Positions 10,181 through 20,641 of a DNA stretch of 64,000 nt are shown here, in pieces. Positions within the stretch are counted from its first letter, which is position 1. Each line of letters begins with the position of its first letter. The notes beneath the pieces were generated by a model. The model saw nothing but the letters and a program-made list of their open reading frames with translations. It was not told where the DNA came from and searched no databases. Source of the stretch: Zizania palustris. Taxonomy: Eukaryota > Streptophyta > Magnoliopsida > Poales > Poaceae. Where the stretch lies: assembly GCA_019279435.1 (NCBI GenBank), contig JAAALK010000288.1, positions 75,860,255-75,924,254 of the forward strand. Direction: 5' to 3'. A program made the position numbers and the translations under genes.

Positions 10181-10560
10181 GGCTCTCGCTCGCGAAGCAG
10201 GCGAACCCCACAAGATGGCGGCGGGTGGGTCCGAACTCAAGGTGCGTTTGGTATGGCTAATTGGGCTTGGGGAGGACTCACCGGCGCCACGATCCAACGG
10301 CTGGGAGGACGACACTGGGGCGGGGACTGCGGCCTGGGGAGGGGGCGGCGGGGACTGCGGCCTGGGGAGAGCGCCGGAGACTGCGGCCTTGGGGGAGCGC
10401 CGGAGACTGTGGCCTGAGCGCCGGAGACTGCGAGGGGAGGGGCACCGATGGTGGCAACCGAGGCCCTGGGCGGCGATGAAGGCGTCGAGGGTAGGCTGTA
10501 GGGGGCGGCGGTGGAGGCGTCGGGGAGGAGGCCAGCGCGCGGGCTAGGGCAAACAGGAAG
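10181..10560. repeat. GC-rich NOL9-like promoter region with tandem repeats
   Basis: The 5' flank of the kinase gene is strongly GC-rich. Between about 10318 and 10435 a unit of roughly 28-35 bp built on GGACTGCGGCCTGGGGAG and GCGCCGGAGACTG recurs four to five times. Several open frames cross it on both strands, but they result from low stop-codon density in GC-rich DNA and have no recognisable domain. Confidence 0.6.
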
Positions 10561-10754
10561 CTAGTTAGTTGGGGTATATGGCATAGAATGAGCTCCAGTT
10601 TTTTTTTGGAGTACCTCAATACCATGAAATGGATTCTAATTCTTTCAAAGATTTTTTAGATATATGTCATTATAATTATCGTGTTTTAGAATTTTGCCAC
10701 TACAATTCTTTTATTTATATATATGTCATTCTAGAATTGCAGCTCTCACAAAAT

Positions 10755-10925
10755 CTAATGGCATATTTCAGATTTCTCTAAAATTGTAATGGCATATTTT
10801 AAAATTTTCTAAATTTGTAATGGTATAGTTCGGAGTTCTCTGAATTTGTAATGGCATAAATCTAAATACGTGAATTGTAATGACATTTCTCCAAAGTCGC
10901 AAAATTGTAATGGCATGAATCCAAA
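10755..10925. repeat. AT-rich tandem repeat, about 40-bp unit
   Basis: AATTGTAATGGCATA and close variants recur at roughly 40-bp intervals about five times. The array is flanked by near-identical blocks TTTTTTGGAGTACCTCAA at about 10601-10618 and 10987-11004, so it may be the inside of a small repeat-bounded element. The GTAATGGCAT core resembles the arms of the MULE-type MITEs in this window. Confidence 0.55.
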
Positions 10926-11177
10926 TTTCCCTTCTTTCAATACTAGGATCCAAACGGGGCATAAGATCTAGGGTACCGTTCCACGTTTTTTTGGAGTACC
11001 TCAAAAGGTGCTCTACAAATAAAGTTTTTTTAATTTTCTCGTGAAATTAGATGAAAATTACTTGCATGTCATCCATTACACATACCGTTTTTATTTTCCA
11101 ACTCCATCTTCTCTCTCCTTAGCGTGGAGAGTGCAACCCCGTTGGTGTGGCTGCTACCTAGTTATAACTACCTACCT

Positions 11178-11562
11178 AGTTACGAAATAGCGTTTGAAAG
11201 TCCCAAGTATGCTACTACACATTCTGGAATCAATGACAATTTCACGTATAAGGATTATACAGGTACATCATTTGATATGACAAATGATGGTACATAAAAA
11301 TAACAATCAGTATCTCAAAGTTGGTCTATCCAACACCATGTTCACTAACATATGTCCTTATCACTGATTTGACATCTTCATATCTATGATCTGTGAAATA
11401 TGATCATCAATCAGATAGATGTGCTAATCTATAAATCATCACTTTCCCATATGACGATATGAGATTAGAGATCGTTCTAAGCAACATTATTTTAAAATAA
11501 AGAGTTTCACAAACAAGTCACGTACTTGTTAATCAATGTAAAAGACATTTATTCAAGGAACA
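11178..11562 (-). repeat. Inverted copy of element C 3' internal region
   Basis: Read on the minus strand, this segment matches 42381-42785, the untranslated stretch after the element C polyprotein, at perhaps 75-80% by eye over its whole length. Examples are CTTATTCAAGG/CCTTGAATAA and the shared AACATGGTGTTxGATAGACC block. The two copies face each other across the nested block. No LTR was found next to the left copy. Confidence 0.7.
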
Positions 11563-12298
11563 TGTGAAAAATTGTTCTAATGTTGTATGACTTGTGTGTG
11601 ACATGTGATGATTCTTCTCGTATAATTTTTATAGTGCTATTAGTTGTAATAGACTGATACAAAATCATGAAGGCTTGAAGCGAGATGACCCAAATGACAA
11701 GAACCAACGAGATGGAGATCAACATGTGAAAGGGTCATAGTATGTCATAGTTAATACGATTGCCTGTGATGTTTACTTATGTTCCTGTTGTACTATTCTT
11801 TTGTGTTTCAGTGTGAGACACGCATCGTTACCATGCTAGAATAGTTTCCCTCAGAAAATTAAGAATTTTGATGCACTTTCCAATAGTTGCACTTACAAAG
11901 ATTTTTGATCATTGTATGATGTGTCTGTCAAAGCAGAGTGTCATCTTTATCTTAACTAGTTAGGGTAGATGTCGGATAATCTCATGCATAGTATTGGTTT
12001 GCCTAACAAAACTATCAAAATAGTTTTAGGCTTTGGGCATGGAGTTGGGAGTCGAGGCATTGGATGTTACCCGTACGAACAAGAGTCATATAGGATGTGA
12101 TTAACAAGTTATTGCTTACATATATCACTAATCTTCTAGCAGTGATGCCAAAATTCACTAGAAGTTAGTTGAATGTGAATCTTGTTCTACTATGTGTTGT
12201 TAGAGGGAAAGTGATCATTTTACATATAGTGGAGCATCTTTTATTTGATAGAAGATTCATATAGCATAGTGTTGAACCTTGCATTTTTGTTGTAAATC
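11563..12298. other. Element C 5' leader-like region
   Basis: Non-coding sequence between the inverted repeat and the element C gag start. A PBS and a 5' LTR edge were looked for and not found, so the left boundary of element C is unresolved. Confidence 0.35.
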
Positions 12299-12625
12299 AT
12301 GGCACCTACTGCTAAAAACACTTTCACTTTTAATTTATGGCCAATTCTTGAAAAAGAAAAGCTTTCTCGAACAAACTTTATGGACTGGTACAAAAACTTA
12401 AGAATTATTCTCAAACAAGAGAAAAAGGAATATAATCTATAGGAATCCCATCCTAATAAACCAAATGATGATGCAACTACTACGGTTTGAAAGGCATATG
12501 AGAAGCACAAAAATAATTTTTTTGATGTCAATTGTCCCATGCTTGCATGTATGTCTTTTGATCTTCAGAAGCAATATGAGGATAGGGATGCCTACGATAT
12601 GATCGTGGGACAACTTAAAGACATG
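12299..12625 (+). pseudogene. Copia element C gag, 5' part
   Basis: From the ATG at 12299 the frame reads MAPTAKNTFTF, then MDWYKNLRIIL and YEKHKN, typical of the N-terminal half of a plant Copia gag (capsid) protein. Two in-frame stops interrupt it. The frame runs to GQLKD and is cut by element A at 12626. It resumes in the same phase at 37446 with MFENQAQTERY. The element is old and inactive. Confidence 0.8.
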
Positions 12626-14610
12626 TGTTGGACCGGGAACAACGACTAAAGGGGGGAGGGGTGAATGTGAGCTTTTAAAATTTCAGACTAAAAATAGCCA
12701 TCGGTTTTAATTCAGTCTCCTGCGGAACATGCTTTGAACACACCCTTCGGAGGTCTGGTTCGGAGGTATTTCACAGCTCTGAAATCAGGCTTCGCGAGGA
12801 GCAAAAGTTCGAAGTCAAGAAGACTTTGCTCCACCCACAAAACCAAAAACTCAACTCTGCTAAGTCAGTGCAGGCTCCACACACTAAGTGGCTTCGAGCA
12901 GACTTTGCACTTTACCCTTCGCAAGAGATGACTTCCCTCTGAGGACTTCAACCAGATACTCTAAACTATCAACTGGTACTAGGCTTCGTATTCCGAAGGT
13001 CTAAACTCACACAAAACACCCTGCACTGAGGACTTCGACAAGGGATGTGAAGAGACTTCGATCTTAGCCACGCATAGTGCTTCGCTAGTAAACAGAGAGG
13101 ACTAGCCTCCAGTTTACACAGAGCGAACTCACACTGAAAATTACACGCTTCGCATGCACAGACTTCTCACACACTCCTCCAAAACACCCTAGTGCACAAA
13201 CTCGAACCAGAAAGAAGTGGAGCACAAAGAAATCAAAACATGCAATGCAAAGAAAGCATACAAGTTCAAGCAGTAAATGGAAAACATAATCAAAGTTTCA
13301 TTACTTGAATAGGGAACACAAAATGAACTCACAGACTGAATACAAGAGTGTGGCGGCTAGCATAGGAGTTCTAAAATAGCTGCTCAAATTGTTACTCAGG
13401 CCTAGCCAGCTGTAATGCCCAGATTTAATAAATCCGAACCTTTATTGAAATTCCATAGAAAATCAATAAACCAAGACGTTCATCACACGACCACGTACAA
13501 TACGACAAGCATTCACGGTTCGTAGACCGTATTAGTACAAAAGTGAATAAAGTGAAGAGAAACTAATAAAACAAGGGTCCTAGATGAACGCCTCCTTCCA
13601 GTCTCGCCTTGACTGGGTCGCTACTCCAGACCTTCATCCTCCTCGTAGTAGACGAGCTCTGGTGGTGTAAGTCAACGGAGGTGAGTACAATCGTACTCAG
13701 CAAGCCACCGGATGCAAATATAATGCAGAGTAACAACAAGGGAGATAGTGGCTAATTTTGCGGAAAAGCATATTTGTAAAGCGATTAAATGTGATCAAGT
13801 TATTAATACAGAAACGTAAACATGTGTATGCATCATCATCTTCTAACTCGAGGGGTACAGTCAGCCCACCCTCACTCAACAGTCCTTATATGCCATGAAT
13901 AACTCAACCATTCAAACAATTGTAAACTAACTACGAGAAGTCACACAACCCGCCCTTGACCGTGGGCTCAGCTTTTTGAAAAGATTTAAACTCTGATCAG
14001 AGGTGTACCACTGTACCCACAAGGCACACACTCATCCCATACACCAAAGTGTAACAAGATGACCCATACCATGGGAACTCGTGCCAAAACCTTCCATATG
14101 GTCTGTCCTCGACCCGACATCACCCTCTTATGGGTTTCATATGGTGCCCCGACGCGTCGAGCCAACACCATACCCCCCTTGAGCCACATCGGTACAAGTC
14201 ACCCGCAGGTTGCCCCTTGCCCCCTCCACTATGGTGCATCGAGTTGGATTGTTCCATACTTTCAGTTAGGACTCACCCATTAGACTTGTGGTTAGTACGG
14301 AAGTGCTTTGCAATAGATCCCGCAGACCGGTCCTTATAGTGCCCCGGGTGCGACCAACCAATGCCCTAGCTTGCACCCGGAACCCACCATACTTATAACA
14401 TAGCCAACTCCAACAGAGTCTAGAGACGAGAATAACGGGGAAATACATATAGTAGAATCCAGCTATATATGACTCATTCTTTTTATCCTATAGCAGTTGT
14501 GTCGGTACATTGGACACTAGCTAATATAATATTTGTAGAGTGACAAGGAGTGTAGGCTCGATAAGCATGGCTTGGGTTTGCACACAAGGACGGGAATCTA
14601 TTAAATATAG

Positions 14611-14756
14611 GGGAAAATTACTCACATGCCATTATAATTTTCAGAAATTGCCTACATACCACTGTCAGTGACTGTGGCGGCCCCCATCTGGCAGTGACAC
14701 AACGATGGCATTTTGGCAAACCGTAAAAATCGTAATGGCACAGAAAAAATTAACCC
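14611..14756. mobile_element. MULE-type MITE copy 1, 146 bp
   Basis: Starts GGGAAAATTACTC and ends AATTAACCC, flanked by a perfect 9-bp duplication TAAATATAG (14602-14610 and 14757-14765). It is the inverted complement of 15065-15210 along its full length. A 9-bp duplication is the Mutator superfamily signature. No coding capacity. Confidence 0.88.
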
Positions 14757-15064
14757 TAAATATAGTGTAAAGCTTGAGATTAGACTAATGCAATATTATC
14801 CTATGAGTTATAGCGATAATTTATTAAAACATGGGTTCAATGATGATCAAAATGGGGGTTGTTACTTGCCTTGTTCAGCAAATGGCAAAGGTGGAATCTC
14901 GGGGTAAAACTCCGGCTCCTCAACGATTTCGTAATCTTCTCGATACGGAAAAATAAAACATTCAATAAACAATCAAAATATCACAATATATATAAGCATA
15001 CAAGTTTATGATTTAAATATGTGAAATAAGCTGTATTATTCTGGAGTTATATTGAATAATATTA

Positions 15065-15210
15065 GGGTTAATTTTTTCTATGCCATTACGATTTTTAAGG
15101 TTTGCCAAAATGCCATCGTTGTGTCACTGCCAGATGGGGACCGCCACAGTCACTGACAGTGGCATGTAGACAATTTCTGAAAATTATAATGGCACGTGAG
15201 TAATTTTCCC
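15065..15210. mobile_element. MULE-type MITE copy 2, 146 bp
   Basis: Starts GGGTTAATTTTTTC and ends AATTTTCCC, flanked by a perfect 9-bp duplication ATAATATTA (15056-15064 and 15211-15219). Same family as copy 1, same length, opposite orientation, different duplication, so the two insertions are independent. Confidence 0.88.
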
Positions 15211-18200
15211 ATAATATTAAAGGTTAAAGTTTTGGGGTTTTTTCTAATTTATTTCATGAATTATAAATTTTATCCCTAAGGGGTTTTTATTCATTTATTT
15301 AATAAGAATATTTTGGGCTAAAGGGACATACTGTTTTTATGGCATTAATGTGTAGAGAATAAAAAGAGGAATTTAATAAAATTTGAATGGTGAAATTTGG
15401 AGTTAAAATGAGCAAGTTATGAATTTCTAAAGTTCAAATCAATTTCTGAATTTTATTTTAAACAGAAAATAGGCTCAGGTCCACGGTGAGCCAGGCCCAT
15501 GGTGAACTGGTTTACTGTGCGCGTGGACCCGATCAATCTGGACCATTGGATCTGGATCCAGCGGCCAGATGCGAGGCGGGAGGGTTTAAATGAAATCGTG
15601 CGGCTGAGATTAAAACGCGCGAAAGGGTACTCCGTGGATGCACGAGATTGAGTCAAGCTTTTAAATAGCGATCAACGGCCGAGAGGGCTCCGTACCGGTT
15701 TGACCGGATGGATGGCCTAGATTAAACCCGTGCGAGTTATAATCTTAGCCCTCCATCTCAGATCGAACGGCTGAGAGCGCGTTCGGCACGACACGAGTTA
15801 AGGGGCAAGTACCCCCTTCGTTCTCGGCTCCGGCGGGGTCTGGTGCGGCGGCGACGGCGACGGCGAGGGCCTAGGGGCCTAGGTCTTGGCTGAAATGGAA
15901 AGAGAAGGAGACGGCGGTCACGACCGTACCTGCGACGGCGGTGAAGGACGTCCGATGGCGACCGGCGACGAGGGTAGACGGCGAAGGCGTCTCGGGTGCT
16001 TGACGGCGATGATGATCTGGTGGCGCTCACGGCCAACGGAGTGGATGCCGAGGACGGGCGGTCGACGACGGTCTCGACGGTGGCGGTGGCGTGGATAGTG
16101 GCGGCTTGTGTCGGCGGCGAGCGGTGGCCGGAGTCGAAGTAGGGGAAAAACCGAAGGAGGGGGTGGCAGCGCTCAGGAACGCACGGGCTAAGGTGGTGGT
16201 GGCGTGGCGGAGTGCGGTGGCTCGAAGGGGTTTAAATAGGGGCTCGCTGGTGTCGTTTTGGCAAGGGAATCGGAGGAAACCCGAAGGTTCCTTTCCAACT
16301 CAGGCGAGGCTTTCCAAACCCTCGGCCAAGCTTCCATCTACGGGAAAACACGTTGGTTTTCGAAGGAAAGAGGTCGTCGGCAATCGGGGAAGGCGATCCC
16401 GTGATCAGACTGGCGAAAACGGGCACGGGGCGGCGGATAAACGGAAGGGGATCGCCGGAGAAGGAAAGGGGAAGGGGATTCCATCGGAGACGATGGATCT
16501 GACAGGTGGGTCCCACCTGTCAGTGGGCGAGCGGGAAAGGAAAGGGCCGACAGCCGGGCCCGAGATGTAGAGGCGGAGGGAGGCGCTAGCGAGGCTGACG
16601 GGTGGGGCCGAGGTGGGGCGCGGGCGGGAGAGAGAGGAGGGGAGCGGCGCCGACATCTGGGTCCCACCTGGTGGTGACACGGCGACGGACTGGGCTGGGC
16701 CGAGGGCAGATTGGGGGTTTGCGGCCCAAGTTGATTTAAAATCCTTTTCTTAATTAAAATAATTCCAGTAATTCATTTATTTATTTAAGGGTTGAATCAC
16801 TCTTGATAAAAATTTGTAAAAATTCCTGAAATTATATCTTGGCCTCTAGATTCCACCATAAATTTTCCAAGTTAAGATTTGAAGTATTTCCTCCTGTTTG
16901 ATCCTATTAGACCTCTTTTAGTATTTTCTTTAGTTTCATAAATCACTTATATTCCAGAAAATTCATTTTTCTTTATTTTATTTATTTTTAAATCTTGGGA
17001 TGTTACACCAGCCTTCACTATTTATAGGCACTATTCAGCCCTGTGAATAGACTACTTTACCTCTAGGGTTTACACTGTTTTTGTCTCAGCAGAATATGAG
17101 GTACAGATGGTAGTCTACTTTATTTGGAGGCTTCTTCTATCGACTTCACAGAGGAGACAACATCAGCTTTTGCAGAGCAGACACGATCAACCTTTGCAGA
17201 TTTTGGAGTCTTCTGAAGCCCCCTTTGCACGTGAGGGGTGCAGTAGCTTCGGTGAGAAGCCTTGAGTCATACAGCCTTCGCTTCGCCGAAGTTAGCCTTC
17301 GATATAGTGACGGTTTTGAGCCAAAGCCGTCAAAGCCCTTGAGCCTTCGCACCATCACCTCCGGAGTGGACCACCATGGCTTCGCAGCTACTCCCAGCTC
17401 TAACTCCGTCAGTCCGTGTACCGAAGCCATGCATGGCCGAAGTACCTCAAGTCAACCACACTCTGAAGCCCCACCTTCGGAGTACCACCTCTTCGAAGTC
17501 CCTCCTTCATCCAAGGCCTCTGCATGAAGAATTCCATGAGCACTTCGTCGCAGTATCTCTCCCCGAGCACACTCCTCGACGAACCTCACCCGGACCATGC
17601 CTTCGATGCACCTCGACTTCTAAGACCTCCGTCGGGTGAACCTTCGAGTGCCTCCATCCGGAGCACACTTCGAACGCCTTGCCTCAATGTTGAGGACTTT
17701 GTCCACCATACTCCGAAGTCACTCCATTCGGAGTACACTTCGAAGTGTCTCGCCTCCGAAGACTTCGTCTCAGGGTACCTTCAGCCAGAGCCACGCTCTG
17801 CACTCTCTGCCTTCGCCTGGCACACCTTGACTCGAGGACCAACCTCGACCCCACGGAGCCTTCGTGACTGAGCTCCCCACTCGCCTGGCATCAAGCCTCC
17901 CGCTTGACCCAGGTTCACTCGCTGCGAATCATCCGTCGCCTCTGAAGTCACCTGTGCACCACAGACAAACCGTCAAGTGTATCTAGTACCTCGGAGATCT
18001 CTTCGGGTAAACAACCTCCAGTACACACTCCGGTGTACCGCCCAAAGTACCGAACCCTTCGGTACAACCAATTCATCGTGTACTGTCGGACCCCTCCGAT
18101 AGTCACACTCCGCTGCGACAGCCGCAGCAACCGAACCCACTGAACCCTTCGGCAAAACAATCTCTGAACCCCTTCGGAGAGACCCCTTCGAATCTAGAAG

Positions 18201-18254
18201 GTAAATCCTATCAATCACTCATCACAGACTCTGAAACCAACCCTTGGTTTCTCA

Positions 18255-18545
18255 ATCTCCCCCTTGATGAGTGCATTGACAACCAAATTCAAGTTCAAGA
18301 AAATTTTGAAAAATTTAAGCACACAAGTGACCATAAAAACTCAGAAAAGATCCAAATTATGTCACTTGAGAAAAGAATTTCTCTTCCCCTTTTCAAAAGA
18401 GTAAAAGCCCCTTCGACACTTCTCTCCCTTTGTAAGGCATCAAAAGTTCAGACTTCCCTTTCTACAATAAAAACTCCTCCTGAGTTATTTTTCCCCCTTA
18501 CTGCAGAGAACTCAACAATTTCTCCCCCTTTGGCATTGCAAGCAT
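18255..18545 (-). promoter_or_regulatory. Polypurine tracts of element A
   Basis: On the coding strand the tract CATCAAGGGGGAGAT abuts the 3' LTR and is the plus-strand primer site. Further purine runs recur upstream (AGGGGGAAAAAT, AAAGGGGGAGAAAT, AAAAGGGGAAGAG). Repeated polypurine tracts in this position are a known feature of Sireviruses. Confidence 0.75.
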
Positions 18546-19222
18546 CAAGGAGCAATTAAAAGATGCAAAGCTTCGAAATTAGCAGAAGTGCAAAGACATA
18601 TAAAGCATAAATATGCCAAACTTAATGCTAGTTTTCATGTGCTCATCTCAATTTAACATGATCTAAAAGCATGATGACAACATGTGATTTTATCATTTTG
18701 AAATAAAAGCATCACCACTCAATCAAGTTAACTAGACAAGTAAAGGCAAGGGCCGTGCAAAGCTAGTCAATTTCTACTCTAGACAGACAAGTCCAGTTCA
18801 AATGGAGTATTGAAAACAAACTTGATTGACAATAAATTTATACTTGTTATTCTTTTTATAATGCCAGAGATTATTTTGGCATACACTAAATTATCCCAGT
18901 TCATACCAAAGTGCGATGGTAAGCTATCTAGAATAAAGTAGTGCGACAAACAAACCCACCTGGATCTTTTCACTCTTAGTATCTTAACACATAGATTTTT
19001 TATTTTTGATAATTGAACAAATCGTGTACCAATTATTTGAAGAATATCCATGTGAAAGCAGTGATTTGTCAAGTTGCAATTTTTGCATCCAAGAAGAGGA
19101 TTCTTGCTATCAAGTAGATAAAAAGATAGCTAAAGCAGTCCTGCCTAAACATGCTATATTCTAAACTAAGCAGTAATCATGAGTTGATTTTGAAAAGAAA
19201 ATTATGCGCAAAATGAATCAGA
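18546..19222. other. Element A 3' non-coding region
   Basis: Non-coding sequence between the polypurine tracts and the small LTR insertion, paralogous to about 26770-27500 of element B. No envelope-like frame was seen. Confidence 0.6.
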
Positions 19223-19227
19223 CATAT

Positions 19228-20519
19228 TGTTGGCGCAAAAGTTACACCAACAGGTTCTCTGAGATTAAGAACGAACAAACAAAGAGTTTGTGCTTTAGGA
19301 CTGCCTCGAACCTCCGAGCTGGATAATAGCTCGAGTAGTCCGAACATGTGTATTGAATAACTTGTTCTCGGGGCCCCCTTTTACAGGGTATGGAGGGGGT
19401 ATTTATAGGTAAAAATGCATAAGGAAAAGACGTAATTACCCCTAGATTACAACCGACATAGTGGAAACTATTCGGTACCAGGAACAAGGTTATAAAAGGT
19501 AAAACACTACAAGGTAGATGGATAAGCCAAACATCTCATCAATCTTGTCCTTCAGCTTCGGGGCCTTTATCTTCCATTCGGGGGGTTCATCAAGGCTTCG
19601 CATCGCTGCACCCTTCAGCTTGACGCCTCTACCTCCGAACGACTGCTCACCAGCTTCGGAGCTCTTCTTAGCCTTTGAGGTATTAATCTTTAAGTCCTGA
19701 AAATGGAGTAATTTCCCCCAACAGTAGCCCCTCGAATACGCCTCTCTGTAGTTAACTTGTTTAGAAAGAGGGCAGTATACGGAGAGGACCCGAAGTTTGA
19801 CTCCGCTTCGGAGGCATAGCTAGCCATGAAGAGGTCTTGGAGACGGAGGACTTCGAACGACTCGGGAAGTCGAGTGAAGGCCTTCGGGCTGCACTAAGAA
19901 TCCCTTAACTGAAGGGTGCACGGAATCCTGAGACTCCGAGGCTCCCTCCGTAAGTGGTCTTCGAAGTGCAGTCAGCAGCAGACAACAAGCTTCTAGAACT
20001 GGTTCCCCACGGACGACGCCAACTGTTGGCGCAAAAGTTACACCAACAGGTTCTCTGAGATCAAGAACGAACAAACAAAGAGTTTGTGCTTTAGGACTGC
20101 CTCGAACCTCCGAGCTGGATAATAGCTCGAGTAGTCCGAACGTGTGTATTGAATAACTTGTTCACGGGGCCCCCTTTTACAGGGTATGGAGGGGGTATTT
20201 ATAGGTAAAAATGCATAAGGAAAAGACGTAATTACCCCTAGATTACAACTGACATAGTGGAAACTATTCGGTACCAGGAACAAAGTTATAAAAGGTAAAA
20301 CACTACAACGTAGATGGATAAGCCAAACATCTCATCAATCTTGTCCTTCAGCTTCGGGGCCTTTATCTTCCATTCGGGGGATTCATCAAGGCTTCGCATC
20401 GCTGCACCCTTCGGCTTGACGCCTCTACCTCCGAACGACTGCTCACCAGCTTCGGAGCTCTTCTTAGCCTTTGAGGTATTAATCTTTAAGTCCTGAAAAT
20501 GGAGTAATTTCCCCCAACA
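19228..20519 (-). mobile_element. Small gene-less LTR retrotransposon (SMART/TRIM-like), 1,292 bp
   Basis: Two LTRs of 496 bp each (19228-19723 and 20024-20519) flank only 300 bp of internal DNA, with a perfect 5-bp duplication CATAT (19223-19227 and 20520-20524). By eye the LTRs differ at about eight positions. Orientation is minus: the right LTR has a TATAAATA box at 20203-20196, and directly after it TGGCGTCGTCCGTGGGG (20021-20005) has the expected TGG start of a primer-binding site, though I cannot name the tRNA. The internal region holds no gag or pol, so movement would depend on proteins from another element. Element B lacks this insertion at the matching place. Confidence 0.88.
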
Positions 20520-20641
20520 CATATTAAATAGAGCTGAGCTATCATGATTACGTAAATTAAAACAAGGCATATCAGTACAAAACATGTAAATGCAATTTCA
20601 CACAAAAGAAACATAGGCATGTCTTTGTAAATGTGCTCTCC

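Larger units (their letters stand above)
13411..17007. mobile_element. 3.6-kb solo-LTR-like insertion
   Basis: Starts TGTAATGCCCAGATTTAAT, ends AATCTTGGGATGTTACA, and is flanked by a perfect 5-bp duplication CCAGC (13406-13410 and 17008-17012). TG...CA ends with a 5-bp duplication indicate an LTR. No gag, pol, primer site or second LTR lies inside, so a solo LTR of a large Ty3/Gypsy-type element (Tekay/Del-like ends) is the best reading. The stretch 15750-16720 is GC-rich with a TATTTAAA box near 16228 and long open frames on both strands without recognisable domains. An alternative is a gene-less large LTR derivative. Confidence 0.7.
12626..18254 (-). repeat. Element A left (3') LTR
   Basis: About 2,027 bp of LTR once the 13411-17007 insertion and its duplicate are removed. 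It begins TGTTGGACCGGG on the plus strand and ends TTTCTCA. It is rich in TTCGAA and TTCGGA palindromic words, as are the LTRs of elements B and D. Confidence 0.88.

Noticed and set aside
10023..10547. 174-codon plus-strand frame antisense to exon 1 of the NOL9-like gene
   Set aside because: Low-complexity Arg/Gly-rich translation of a GC-rich tandem repeat, with no domain.
12734..12931. Repeated TTCGAA words as a possible CRISPR-like or satellite array
   Set aside because: Spacing is irregular, and the words are part of defined LTRs in a eukaryotic genome.
16091..16680. Overlapping long frames on both strands inside the 3.6-kb solo LTR
   Set aside because: Both strands are open because stops are rare in GC-rich DNA; no recognisable domain or start context.
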